The position numbers and the translations under genes are program-made. This document shows positions 53,597 to 62,532 of a stretch of DNA of 64,000 nucleotides, piece after piece. The DNA is from G963665925 sp963678925 (GTDB lineage Bacteria; Bacillota; Clostridia; Peptostreptococcales; Acidaminobacteraceae): the NCBI GenBank assembly GCA_963678925.1, contig OY787533.1:1-64000 (forward strand). The letters run 5' to 3'. The notes beneath the pieces were generated by a model that was given only the letters and a program-made list of their open reading frames with translations, was not told the origin of the DNA and did no database searches. Numbering within the stretch: the stretch's first letter is position 1; each line of letters begins with the position of its first letter.

Positions 53597-55528
53597 TCAC
53601 TGGGGAATTCGCATGGTGAACAAGACGCCGCATCCAGGTGTACTCTCACATGTAAGCTTTCCTCCAAGCTTTTCAACAATTATTGTATTCACGATATGCA
53701 TCCCGAGTCCGCTATTGCCAGCCGAACGATTCGTTGTAAAGAAAGGATCGAAGATTTTATCGAGGATTTCCTGCGACATTCCAATGCCGTTATCTGAATA
53801 GGTAATTAGAATATCCGCTTCATCGCGTTCGGCATAGATCTCAATGCGGCCTTCTTCCACGCCCTCAAATCCATGTCGCAGTGAATTCATAATCAAGTTG
53901 GTGATTACTTGACTGAAGGCGCCTGGGAATGAATTGATTTTAAGTCCGGATGGACAATTATTAATAATCTGATGCTTGGTATGCTTGTACTCATGACGCA
54001 AACTTTTGATAACAGCCTCAAAGTTTTCACGCAGATCGAATGCATAGTTCATTTCACTGCTCTGATCTACAGCAACCTGTTTAAAGCTCTTAATGAGTTC
54101 AGCAGCCCGGTCAAGACTACTTGTCAGTATGCCTATGGACTCAAGCTCAATTTCCAGATGTGACACAAATGCCTTTTTCGTCAGCTCACCTGCCTCGAGC
54201 TTGGAACGGAGTCTATTGATTTCCTGTTCCAGGAAGGTTGCCGTTGACAGACTCGTTCCAATTGGCGTGTTTATTTCATGGGTTATTCCCGCAACAAGAT
54301 TTCCAAGGGATGCCGCGCGTTCCGTACTCATGATATGGGCGTACTGGGCTTCAAGTTCCTGATTTTTCTCTTCGATTCTATTTTCAAGCGTTAGGTTTTC
54401 ATTTCTGAACTGATCGACAATACGCTGGAAGGAATCGGCGATTTCACCAATTTCGTCTGTACGTTTCAAATAGGCATCCGGCATATTCAAGGTATAATCT
54501 CCACGGGAAATTTGACGGCCGTTACTCACAATAAATTTAAAGGGACGCATGGATCTTCTGAGAATGACATATACGACTATAATGGAGACCAAAATTCCAA
54601 TGGCAAATATGCCAAACAGCTTAAGCGCAGACGCATAGACGCGGCGTGAAATACGGTCCTTGTCTATAAGCGTAACAACGCGCCAGTCACTCTCCTCAAT
54701 TCCGTAGGCCTGAAGAAAATACCGCTTGTTCTCGTATTGAACCTCAACCAGCTCTCCCGTTGCACTTTCAATCAAATCACTATAAGGTGACAAGCCATCT
54801 TCCATTTCCCTGTAGCTCTCGGTCAGGATTTTGTCACTGTTGGGATGATAGACATATAGTCCCTCTCCCGTTATTAGAAAACTCAAATCACGTGCATCCA
54901 ACCTTGCCTTGTCAAAAATTGCCGGGATGTCTTCAAGAACGATATCCACCACAACAAATCCGATTCGACTGTCCTTTTCAAATAGAGGCGTAATGGTTGA
55001 AATTACAATCCGCTTCGTCAGCCATTCTACATAGGGCTGAGTAAATGCAGTCCCTGTCGCATCCTTTCCAACTTGAAACCAAGGTCTTTTCTTGACATCG
55101 TAATCCGGCTCTGAAATATACTCCGTGTTATCCAGATAAAAATTCGCTTTTTCATTGGCTACCCAGGTTAGAAAGTAGTTTGCATTACTGTCTTGAATGG
55201 ATTGAAGCGTCTTTAGAACAGATGGAAAGAGCGAATTCCCCTTAATGTCCTCCCGCTTTTCCACTTCCTTCAGATAGCGTCTGATTTCATTGTTGTAGGA
55301 AAGACCCGCAGAAGTAATGCGTGCATTCTCAAAAATATTCTGAACATCACGAGAAACGGCATCTGCAAGCAGTGTCGTTTCTTCGGTAAGCGCTTCAAGC
55401 GAAGAGCTTTCAATATATCGGTATTCAAATGCCCCAACCACACTAAGTATTAGAGAAAGTGTGATGATTATAGTCACTGTGACTCTATTAGCTAAACTCT
55501 TACACATTTGATTCATCATAAATTTCAT
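53597..55528 (-). CDS. Sensor histidine kinase with extracellular Cache domain, orphan
   Basis: 643 residues. Span 1 near 15-34, a dCache_1-type sensor region (about 40-295) containing RPWFQVGKDATGTAFTQPYVEW (broken here for reading), span 2 near 303-323, HAMP, coiled coil, then the H-box NLVAGITHEINTPIG with phospho-His417, an N-box (ITNLIMNSLRHGF), DNGIGMS, and GNSGLGMHIV. All kinase motifs are intact. No response regulator is adjacent. AGGAG is ten bases before the ATG. Confidence 0.9.
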   Translation of the reverse strand: MKFMMNQMCKSLANRVTVTIIITLSLILSVVGAFEYRYIESSSLEALTEETTLLADAVSRDVQNIFENARITSAGLSYNNEIRRYLKEVEKREDIKGNSLFPSVLKTLQSIQDSNANYFLTWVANEKANFYLDNTEYISEPDYDVKKRPWFQVGKDATGTAFTQPYVEWLTKRIVISTITPLFEKDSRIGFVVVDIVLEDIPAIFDKARLDARDLSFLITGEGLYVYHPNSDKILTESYREMEDGLSPYSDLIESATGELVEVQYENKRYFLQAYGIEESDWRVVTLIDKDRISRRVYASALKLFGIFAIGILVSIIVVYVILRRSMRPFKFIVSNGRQISRGDYTLNMPDAYLKRTDEIGEIADSFQRIVDQFRNENLTLENRIEEKNQELEAQYAHIMSTERAASLGNLVAGITHEINTPIGTSLSTATFLEQEINRLRSKLEAGELTKKAFVSHLEIELESIGILTSSLDRAAELIKSFKQVAVDQSSEMNYAFDLRENFEAVIKSLRHEYKHTKHQIINNCPSGLKINSFPGAFSQVITNLIMNSLRHGFEGVEEGRIEIYAERDEADILITYSDNGIGMSQEILDKIFDPFFTTNRSAGNSGLGMHIVNTIIVEKLGGKLTCESTPGCGVLFTMRIPQ

Positions 55529-55678
55529 GTGACTTTACTCCTAGTTTTGCTTTAATGTGTTCAAAATATCTCATTTAGCCTACATATTACTTATACCATA
55601 CTAGGCCTGTGCAAATCACTTGAAACGCATATATACATGTAATTTAAGCCGCTAATTTTTCTGTTCTAACACCGCAGA

Positions 55679-56482
55679 CTACTTTTCTACATAGTTTGCC
55701 ATAACCCACTTGTCAAGGGTCTCAAAGCCCAATCTGTGATAAATACGACCTGCTTTGGGATTATCGTAAAAAAGACATAATGTCTTGTTTTCCTCAAGTA
55801 CGTCCCTGCAGAGTGATGAAAGACATTCACTGACATAGCCTTTTCCTCTATAAGCTTCCAGTGTTGCCACACCCACAACCATAGCCGACATGGAATTTTC
55901 AGCTGTCGTTTGCACGACAGAAACCATTTTGCCCCCTTCAGCGCAGTAGTAAATTCTGCCGGTCTTGGTCTCAAGCTTCTGCTTAATTTTTTCCAGATCG
56001 TTTAGACTTTCGAACTCATCAATCTCTTCTATCAGGTCATAAACGCGCTTCGCATCCTCCAGACTTGCAGTCAATATTTCATGCTCAGGCTCAAGCATAA
56101 GGGCATCCGCCCTTGTCAGTTCACAGAAAAACATTTCTCTGCGCGGATGATTTGGCAGAATGTCGTTGAACTTATCGAGCACAGATTTTTTCCCCGAAAT
56201 GGCAACGTGCACTTGACCCCTTGCCTCAGCCTCAAGGATTTGCGCTTTGAACTGGGCCCAGTCATACTTTTCATCCTGCGAATAGGGTATGAAGCTCTCA
56301 TGAAAACGCAGCAGAACTGCATCAATATCCCCACTGGCGTTGAAATCTGCCCAGACTTCCTGGAAGTGGGTGTCGAATCCAAAACCTTCTATATCACCAA
56401 TTATGAAGAGGTTTATTGCCGGTTCAGCACCTAAATACCCCAGTACTTTCGCTCGGTCATCTTCTGTAAGTTTACGTATCAT
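55679..56482 (-). CDS. GNAT family acetyltransferase
   Basis: About 267 residues. The C-terminal half holds a GNAT core: VVGVATLEAYRGKGYVSECLSSLCR near residues 205-229 (broken here for reading) and FYDNPKAGRIYHRLGFETLDKW at the end. The N-terminal half (INLFIIGDIEGFG) is the divergent domain common in predicted acetyltransferases of Bacillota. Substrate unknown. GGAGG lies eleven bases before the ATG at 56482; ATG 56491 is closer to the site. Confidence 0.8.
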   Translation of the reverse strand: MIRKLTEDDRAKVLGYLGAEPAINLFIIGDIEGFGFDTHFQEVWADFNASGDIDAVLLRFHESFIPYSQDEKYDWAQFKAQILEAEARGQVHVAISGKKSVLDKFNDILPNHPRREMFFCELTRADALMLEPEHEILTASLEDAKRVYDLIEEIDEFESLNDLEKIKQKLETKTGRIYYCAEGGKMVSVVQTTAENSMSAMVVGVATLEAYRGKGYVSECLSSLCRDVLEENKTLCLFYDNPKAGRIYHRLGFETLDKWVMANYVEK

Positions 56483-56713
56483 TCCAATCATTCCCTCCAA
56501 TAAATTTTAGATAGTATAACATATTCAGCCATTTCCGTTCAACTTTTTTTAATGAGTCTTTTTTTGAATTTACATAATTACATATTTCATGATTAATTTG
56601 ATATTTTTTCCTATCTATCTTTGGAACTATCTGGTATAATAGTAACGGTAATGTCTTACCTGCCATACATAGAGAATGTTTATCTTTTTTAATTCGATTT
56701 TAGGGGAGTATAC

Positions 56714-56974
56714 ATGAATTTTCTGAGTTATCCATTTAAGCAATTCAGACTGGTAATCGTTCTTACAAGTCTTGTTGCCATAATATATGTCTTAAATTTT
56801 GAAATGACGCTTCTGCAGCCTCTGCTCTTCTTTTCAGCCTTCTTGGTATCTTGTATCAACATTGCTGAAGTCTTCTACAAGAGGGAAAGTCCTGCTGTAA
56901 TGTGCCTGGTTCACATATGCGTATCCATACTCCTGGCTTTTGGCTTTGTCTTTTCCATCATAGGATATGTATAG
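56714..56974 (+). CDS. Small hypothetical membrane protein, 86 residues
   Basis: GGGGAG lies six bases before the ATG, so the start is well supported. Three hydrophobic segments (about 12-30, 34-50 and 63-86) are separated by short loops; a single KRES basic turn suggests topology. No family recognised. Followed by a terminator. Confidence 0.68.
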   Translation: MNFLSYPFKQFRLVIVLTSLVAIIYVLNFEMTLLQPLLFFSAFLVSCINIAEVFYKRESPAVMCLVHICVSILLAFGFVFSIIGYV

Positions 56975-56989
56975 GGATTAAAAAACATT

Positions 56990-57022
56990 CAAGCCACTGT
57001 CAGCTGACAGCGGCTTTTAATT
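56990..57022 (+). terminator. Bidirectional terminator
   Basis: AAGCC-a-CTGTCAGCTGACAG-c-GGCTT fold-back followed by TTAATTTT; between the convergent 86-residue protein and YciI-like genes. Confidence 0.75.
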
Positions 57023-57040
57023 TTGGCTTTTCTCTATGGG

Positions 57041-57307
57041 TTACTCCGGCAATGTGCTTTTCCACTGTTTAAAAGTCATTGTCCGCGTACCATGAAGGAT
57101 TACAGGGTCACTTTCGGCAAGGGCCTTTGCCTCTTCAAAGGTATCCATCTTGTATATTACAAGCCCACCCGAGTGATCCGTAAATGGACCCTTGGCAAAG
57201 ATATTTCCCGCTTTCATGTTCTTGTTTAAGAAATCAATATGAACATCTAGAATTTCCTTGTCCTTGTCAGGATTCATCATTTCAAATACCGCAACAAAAT
57301 ATGGCAT
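57041..57307 (-). CDS. YciI family protein
   Basis: 88 residues, ferredoxin-like fold. The family core is visible: DVHIDFLNKNMKAGNIFAKGPFTD with the conserved His-Asp pair (broken here for reading), then GGLVIYKMDTFEEAKALAESDPVI. Members bind small ligands or act as dehydrochlorinase-like enzymes; exact role unknown. GAGGAGG precedes the ATG. Confidence 0.85.
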   Translation of the reverse strand: MPYFVAVFEMMNPDKDKEILDVHIDFLNKNMKAGNIFAKGPFTDHSGGLVIYKMDTFEEAKALAESDPVILHGTRTMTFKQWKSTLPE

Positions 57308-57460
57308 ACACGCCTCCTCATAAATTTTATATGCCGAGTATACGCTATTTTTTCAAAATACTATATGGGAAAATACACAAACCTGTCATAACTTTTTATA
57401 TGCTGCGGAACACGTCGTTGTATTGGGCTTTTTTTATCTATTCCTTTCTGGGGATCACAC

Positions 57461-58135
57461 ATGCTGAGTTATTTAGATTTTGTCATTCCACTGTTTCTAT
57501 TCTTTCAAGCCCTGACAAACTTCCTGCGCATGTTTAAGCGCATAGCTGACAAGGGCGAGCTCTATTACATGTATAAGCAGGACTGGAAAGAACATTTTTT
57601 CGGGACGATTTTCGCCATCATAACCATTGCATTTCTAGTATACTTCGGTAGAGACCATGTGAATTTTCATTCATGGTATATCTATGATAAGTACTTCACT
57701 TCACCGGACCAGCTCTTCGATTACGACCTATGGTATGACCTTAAATACATGCTTAGAGATTCAAACACAGTTGATTACGACGCCCTCATGTCCCTCCGTT
57801 CGACACTTAGGCTCTTCCCAATGCTCCTTACCATTTTGATGAAAATGCTTTCTGACATGGCGCCTACACTAATGGGGGCCGGTATTTATGGAAATGGCAT
57901 ATTTGATGGAAAAGTCTTTTACACATACGATAGCATTAAAACTTACGAGGTTGAGACTGAGGACGACACGACCACACTAACACTTACACTTGTAAAAAAA
58001 GGGCTGTTCACCCGTGAGCATAAGACAGTGGATATTCCCATTGCGCAAGAAGAGGTCAGTGAAATCGTCAGATACTTGAGGCATGAAATCCGGGATACCT
58101 CTGCCTTTGAAAGGAATGTGCGGACGATACAATAA
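57461..58135 (+). CDS. Hypothetical membrane protein, 224 residues
   Basis: Two to four hydrophobic segments (residues 4-22, 46-62, and about 115-150), separated by a polar region rich in Tyr and Asp (SPDQLFDYDLWYDLKYMLRD). The C-terminal part from about residue 155 looks like a beta-rich cytoplasmic PH-like domain (VFYTYDSIKTYEVETED, LTLTLVKKGLF). The plan resembles the 159-residue protein at 11.1 kb. The ribosome site is weak. No function recognised. Confidence 0.6.
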   Translation: MLSYLDFVIPLFLFFQALTNFLRMFKRIADKGELYYMYKQDWKEHFFGTIFAIITIAFLVYFGRDHVNFHSWYIYDKYFTSPDQLFDYDLWYDLKYMLRDSNTVDYDALMSLRSTLRLFPMLLTILMKMLSDMAPTLMGAGIYGNGIFDGKVFYTYDSIKTYEVETEDDTTTLTLTLVKKGLFTREHKTVDIPIAQEEVSEIVRYLRHEIRDTSAFERNVRTIQ

Positions 58136-58166
58136 AACTGCAGCAAAAACACTGAATTTTTCCAAT

Positions 58167-58200
58167 AAAAAACACTGTCCAGCAGGACAGTGTTTCTTTT
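58167..58200 (+). terminator. Terminator after the 224-residue membrane protein gene
   Basis: AAACACTGTCC-agca-GGACAGTGTTT followed by CTTTT; also placed to end rnpB on the other strand. Confidence 0.8.
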
Positions 58201-58212
58201 CGCTTGTTATGT

Positions 58213-58559
58213 GCCGAATGAAAAAATCGATAAGCCGGGTTCTGTCGTGAATGATCATCTATCTAGGCCAGCCGTTACCGGACAGGCTCAAGCGACCTAC
58301 CACCGGGGTCAGCAGCGAGCAACTGCCTTTTACGCCCCTACTTGGTCTTGCTCCAGATGGGGTTTACAGAGCCGCAAAGTCGCCAGTGCGCTGGTGAGCT
58401 CTTACCTCACCTTTCCACCCTTACCACCCGAAGGTGGCGGTATATTTCTGTTGCACTATCCTTGGAGTCACCTCCACTGGGAGTTACCCAGCACCCTGCT
58501 CTATGGAGCCCGGACTTTCCTCGTAATTTCTCACGCGATCATTTAATTTACTCATTCGA
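58213..58559 (-). ncRNA. rnpB: RNase P RNA, class A
   Basis: Minus strand carries the universal conserved parts: GAGGAAAGTCCGGGCTCC near the 5' end, ATAGAGCAGGGTGCTGG, GTGCAACAGA, GGTAAGGGTGGAAAGGTG, then GAGCAAGACCAAGTAGG, TGGCCTAGATAGATGA and ACGACAGAACCCGGCTTATCG at the 3' end. The ends pair through CGAATGA/TCATTCG (P1). The architecture is the ancestral A type, not the Bacillus B type. About 347 bases; ends estimated from P1. Confidence 0.96.
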
Positions 58560-58620
58560 CACAAAGTATATTCTATACTAAATGCACTGTGAAATCAATC
58601 AAAATCACTTGTGCACAAAA

Positions 58621-60600
58621 TTATATTTTGAACTTGCTGATTTCAATTTCCAGTTCATCAGCCATCCTATTGAGCATTTCTGCTGACTTTGCAACTTCAT
58701 CTATTGCAGCTGTTTGTTGCTGTACAGATGCCGTTACTTCCTCAGAAGCTGCTGCAGACTCTTCCGAAACTGCTGATATCTCTTCGATTGAAGCTACAAT
58801 GTTCTCCTTATCGGCATTCATTTCATTGATGAAGTTTGAAACATCCGCAATCAGATTTGCGATTTGATCAGAAGATACACTGATTTGCTCAAAGACTCTA
58901 TCTACGGAATCAACTGCGTCGGTTTGCTCTTCAGAACGCACCTTGACTTCCGACATAATATGCACTGTGTTCTTGCTTTCATTCTGAATTTGATTTACAA
59001 TCCCTCTGATATTTTCAGCCGCTTCGCTTGAACCTTCAGCCAGCTTGCGTATTTCATCTGCAACAACCGCAAACCCTCGGCCATGTTCACCCGCTCTTGC
59101 CGCTTCAATTGAAGCATTCAGGGCAAGGAGATTTGTCTGGTCTGCAATGCTCGTAATTGTTTCAAGAATTGTACCAATCTGTGCGGACTTGTCTTCCAGC
59201 TCTCTGATTGCATTTTCTATACGAACAGTAGATGCATTGTTTTCCTCTGTTTTTGTCTTAAGCGCAGACATAACCTTCAGTCCCTCAACATTTGCTGTAG
59301 ATACAGAATCTGCTGCAGCTGACATGGTTTCACTGTTTTCAGTCAAGATGCGGATTTTTTCAGCAAGGTTGCCAATAAGCTGTGCACCGCGCTCTGTTTC
59401 CATTGCCTGGTCGCTTGCACCCTGTGCAATCTCATCGATTGTTCTTGCAATTTCGTCAGAAGACGCGCTGACCTCTTCAGAGTTTGATGCCAGATCTTCA
59501 GCTGACACAGAGACCTTATGTGCTACATCTTTCGATTTACCCAGCATATCGGCAAAATGATCGATCATTGTATTGAAGCTCTCCGCCATTTTTCCGATTT
59601 CATCATTGGATTTCACATCTGAACGCACTGTCAAATCGCCATTTTTAACTTCTTCCATTGTGCGTTCAAGCTTCATAAGTGGTTTTGTAAAACGTCTAGC
59701 CAGCAAAACTGCAAATAGAACCCCTGCAACAAGACAGGCAATCGCCAGGATTACTGTCGTGATCATAATTGGACGTGTTAGAACATCCACTTCGCTTTGA
59801 TCCATTGTAACAAGCACGGTCCAGTCATTTCCATCAATTCTCTTAAAGGACGCGAACTTCTTCACACCATTCCATTTATATTCAACGATTCCAGAGTCCG
59901 AGCCTGTCATTGCATCTACCAATTCAGGTATTGGGACTGTCTTTCCGATCATATCTGCACTTTTATGCGTCAGCGTTGTCATGTCCGCTCCAATCAGAAC
60001 AGGATAACCCGCCTGACCAATTTGGATCGTATTCAGTTTATCTGCTAAGGTATGAATAGATATATCGATACCTACAACACCCGATAACTTTTGGGACTTG
60101 CTGTATACAGGCGATGAAACGGTTATAACCACATCACCGGTTTCCGCATCGACATAGGGATCCGTCCAGGTTGTCTCACCGGCTTCCTTTGCTGCAATAT
60201 ACCACGGACGTGAAGTTGGATCATAATCTGAGGGCACGTCAGGCCAAGTTGGATCTATCATATCCTTTTTTTCTGTCCCCATGTATACCGCAATGACCTC
60301 GCTATGCTGTTCCATATATCTTTCAAATCCAGCAAGCATGAATTTCTTTGATGTCAGATTCTCATAAATTGATTTTGTCGTTTCCATATTTGCAAGCAGG
60401 TGGGCTGCAGTCTCATAGGAGTCCATATAGTACTCCACACCTGTTTCCACTTGCTTTACAAGCTCCAAGTTGGATGCTTCATAGTTTGTATGCACCAGTC
60501 GTGCTGTTGATCTGTACGACAGACTTCCAAGTACGGTTAGCGGTATGATAATGACCAAGATAAAAGCCAGTATCAGTTTCTGCTTAATGCTTTGTTTCAT
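58621..60600 (-). CDS. Methyl-accepting chemotaxis protein with double Cache domain
   Basis: 659 residues. Span 1 near 7-30, an extracellular dCache_1 sensor (about 35-275) with DPTSRPWYIAAKEAGETTWTDPYVD (broken here for reading) and GVVGIDISI, span 2 near 280-302, HAMP, and a signalling domain with the tip NLLALNASIEAARAGEHGRGFAVVADEIRKLAEGS (broken here for reading). dCache receptors often bind amino acids; the ligand is unknown. GGGAGG is seven bases before the ATG at 60600. Its leader is a c-di-GMP-I riboswitch, so receptor synthesis should respond to the second messenger. Confidence 0.93.
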   Translation of the reverse strand: MKQSIKQKLILAFILVIIIPLTVLGSLSYRSTARLVHTNYEASNLELVKQVETGVEYYMDSYETAAHLLANMETTKSIYENLTSKKFMLAGFERYMEQHSEVIAVYMGTEKKDMIDPTWPDVPSDYDPTSRPWYIAAKEAGETTWTDPYVDAETGDVVITVSSPVYSKSQKLSGVVGIDISIHTLADKLNTIQIGQAGYPVLIGADMTTLTHKSADMIGKTVPIPELVDAMTGSDSGIVEYKWNGVKKFASFKRIDGNDWTVLVTMDQSEVDVLTRPIMITTVILAIACLVAGVLFAVLLARRFTKPLMKLERTMEEVKNGDLTVRSDVKSNDEIGKMAESFNTMIDHFADMLGKSKDVAHKVSVSAEDLASNSEEVSASSDEIARTIDEIAQGASDQAMETERGAQLIGNLAEKIRILTENSETMSAAADSVSTANVEGLKVMSALKTKTEENNASTVRIENAIRELEDKSAQIGTILETITSIADQTNLLALNASIEAARAGEHGRGFAVVADEIRKLAEGSSEAAENIRGIVNQIQNESKNTVHIMSEVKVRSEEQTDAVDSVDRVFEQISVSSDQIANLIADVSNFINEMNADKENIVASIEEISAVSEESAAASEEVTASVQQQTAAIDEVAKSAEMLNRMADELEIEISKFKI

Positions 60601-60604
60601 ATAA

Positions 60605-60755
60605 ATCCTCCCCAGTATGCAAAGGGCATAAAAAAACACCTGTTGGCAGGCGCGACAACATACAGCAGTATGTTTTGAGCAACCTGGCAATCATAGTAGA
60701 ACCCCTTAGACCCATAGCTTTGCGTCCTGACCTTTCGATCAGTTTGCCAACATAT
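60605..60755 (-). promoter_or_regulatory. c-di-GMP-I riboswitch (GEMM) of the chemoreceptor gene
   Basis: Minus strand shows the GEMM core: GGCAAAC, then TCGAAAGG, GGACGCAAAGC, GGGTCTAAGG and TTGCCAGGTTGC (aptamer about 60674-60752). An expression platform follows, with hairpin AACATAC/GTATGTT and CCTGCCAACAGG plus seven T. TGTTGGCA at the aptamer 5' side is complementary to TGCCAACA in the terminator, which offers an alternative pairing. Whether ligand turns the gene on or off cannot be told by eye. Confidence 0.92.
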
Positions 60756-60782
60756 CCATTTACACTTTGTACAACTCTTTGC

Positions 60783-60811
60783 ATTATATTCATAGGAAGT
60801 TTGGAAATCAA
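60783..60811 (-). promoter_or_regulatory. Promoter of the riboswitch-chemoreceptor unit
   Basis: Minus strand -35 TTGATT (60806-60811), 17-base spacer, -10 TATAAT (60783-60788). The start would fall about 20 bases before the aptamer. Confidence 0.75.
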
Positions 60812-60845
60812 GCCTTTATTCAAAGTTTTGCATTTTGTTACAGAA

Positions 60846-60909
60846 GATTAAAAAACAATAAAACAAACCCCGTATATTATTACTAAATGCGTAGCAATAT
60901 ACAGAGTTT
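60846..60909 (-). terminator. Terminator after the BASS transporter gene
   Basis: Minus strand AAACTCTGTATATT and AATATACGGGGTTT pair with mismatches and are followed by TTGTTTTATTG. The remaining bases between here and 60989 are AT-rich without other signals. Confidence 0.55.
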
Positions 60910-60988
60910 CATTACTCTTGTGTTATATTCATTTAAAACACATTTCAGTTCGTACTATTTATCTAAAACAACCCTGTATGAATATACA

Positions 60989-61963
60989 TCATCCTGCTTC
61001 ATACTCAGCCATTTTTGATACTGATGCAGCATAATACTTCATGTATCCCGCAGCAAACGGCAATTGAATGACATAGGCTATGGCTATAAGAAGTACCGCC
61101 AACGATTCACCAAACACCGAAAGTGAAATACCCAAGGCGATTGTCAAATTTCTGAGCGCAGACCCGAAAACAAGGGCAGGCCTTTCATTGACATCAGGCA
61201 CATACCTGCCTGCAAAGCTTCCGATTGCCACCAGAAGCATATAGAAGATTACAAGCGGAACCACAACCTGAAGCGCCAGTGTCGGCTGATTTAATATTGT
61301 CTTTGCCTTTAGGGCAATGGCAAGCCATACAATTGACATAACGCCAATGGCACTCACACCGCCAAGCATGGGCTTTAGACTTTTGAAATAAGGCTGACCC
61401 TTATATTTGACAATAAAAGTTCTCACTAGGATTGCTGAAACAAGGGGTAGAATGACTACCTTGAACAGAGACCCTACAATCGTCACCGTACTGATTTCAA
61501 TTGAAGAAGCCAGAAACAGGTTCATGTACAGCGGAATCATGAACATGGAAATCAATAGGTTGATTGTCATCATGACAAGAGCTGTCTGTACCTTACCGCC
61601 TGCAAGCCCGGTCCACGACGCTGTCATACCACTGGTTGGAAGCAGACCTATGAGTACCATCCCCAACATGAGCATTGGGTCATGGCTCAAAAATATGCGG
61701 CCAATGATGAATGCCAGTACTGGAGCGACTGCAAAATTCAATAGCACACTTATATAAACCGCTCTCGGCGACTTGATTACGTCGAGAATGTCCTTTATTT
61801 TAACATTAAGCATCATTGGAAAAACCATAATGAACAGGATTGGGTTTACAAGAGCCTTTAGAGGCTTCACATTAACCAGCGCACCGGTTGCAAGCCCAAT
61901 GACTATCATAATCGGAATACTCCATGTAAGATACTTTTTAGCACCCAGTAGAATTTTCTTCAT
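60989..61963 (-). CDS. Bile acid:sodium symporter (BASS)/ACR3-like transporter
   Basis: 324 residues with nine to ten membrane spans. Family features: MVFPMMLNVKIKD after span 2, LIGLLPTSGMTASWTGLAGG near residues 105-124 in the crossing region, and ALRNLTIALGIS near the C-terminal helix break. The TSGMTASW motif resembles ACR3 arsenite exporters and general BASS members; no ars genes are nearby, so the substrate stays open. AAAGGGGA precedes the ATG at 61963. Confidence 0.85.
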   Translation of the reverse strand: MKKILLGAKKYLTWSIPIMIVIGLATGALVNVKPLKALVNPILFIMVFPMMLNVKIKDILDVIKSPRAVYISVLLNFAVAPVLAFIIGRIFLSHDPMLMLGMVLIGLLPTSGMTASWTGLAGGKVQTALVMMTINLLISMFMIPLYMNLFLASSIEISTVTIVGSLFKVVILPLVSAILVRTFIVKYKGQPYFKSLKPMLGGVSAIGVMSIVWLAIALKAKTILNQPTLALQVVVPLVIFYMLLVAIGSFAGRYVPDVNERPALVFGSALRNLTIALGISLSVFGESLAVLLIAIAYVIQLPFAAGYMKYYAASVSKMAEYEAG

Positions 61964-62049
61964 AATCAGTCCCCTTTCACCCAAACACAGATCTTCCATA
62001 AAAACTTAGCACTTGCCTTCCATTATTAAATCTGAAAGCTTTCCAGTTC

Positions 62050-62307
62050 TTACGCCATGCTGACTGCACGCATTGGACATACCGTCACACATTTGCCACA
62101 GCTGATGCATTTTTCTTCATCGATCACAGGGACAGAGCTTCCGAACAGGCTGACCTTCTGTGTGACTGCATTGACCGGACAGACTCTCTTCACTGGACAA
62201 AATGGCGACTTATCACATCTATTAGAATTGATGACTGCTTTTCTCATTTTTTTCTTTGACCCTTCCTTAGTTTTCTTGTTTGATTTGATCCTAGCTGACT
62301 TACTCAT
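62050..62307 (-). CDS. Small ferredoxin-like [4Fe-4S] protein
   Basis: 85 residues. A lysine-rich N-terminus (residues 1-25) precedes a cysteine region: Cys31, Cys37, Cys43 (CDKSPFCPVKRVCP) and a full C-x2-C-x2-C-x3-CP set at 67, 70, 73 and 77. Only seven cysteines are present, so the first cluster lacks one usual ligand. The spaced first motif occurs in small clostridial ferredoxin-like proteins. Electron partner unknown. GGAGG is six bases before the ATG at 62307. Confidence 0.85.
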   Translation of the reverse strand: MSKSARIKSNKKTKEGSKKKMRKAVINSNRCDKSPFCPVKRVCPVNAVTQKVSLFGSSVPVIDEEKCISCGKCVTVCPMRAVSMA

Positions 62308-62353
62308 CCTAAACCTCCATTCCCCACCCCCTCTCGTACGGGGGTCTGTGTAT

Positions 62354-62382
62354 AATATAATGCCTTTCAAATTAAAAGTCAA
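62354..62382 (-). promoter_or_regulatory. Promoter of the ferredoxin-like gene
   Basis: Minus strand -35 TTGACT (62377-62382), 17-base spacer, -10 TATATT (62354-62359). Confidence 0.7.
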
Positions 62383-62517
62383 TACAAAATTCAACATCCG
62401 TCCCCAGTTTTTTCAACTTCCGTCCCTCCCAAACCCTATACAGCACCACACTTTTGTCGATTCAAATTCTAAATGATAATTTTTTTCAATAAAAGTGTAG
62501 CTTTTTAGTGTAGTATG

Positions 62518-62526
62518 TGTTATACT
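62518..62526 (+). promoter_or_regulatory. Extended -10 promoter of the structured RNA candidate
   Basis: TGTTATACT is an extended -10 element (TG-n-TATACT). A -35 is poor (TAGCTT at 17 bases). It places a start near 62533. Confidence 0.55.
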
Positions 62527-62532
62527 TAATTC

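Noticed and set aside
60584..60823. 79-codon minus strand frame upstream of the chemoreceptor
   Set aside because: It covers the promoter, the c-di-GMP riboswitch and its terminator; the RNA explains the sequence better.
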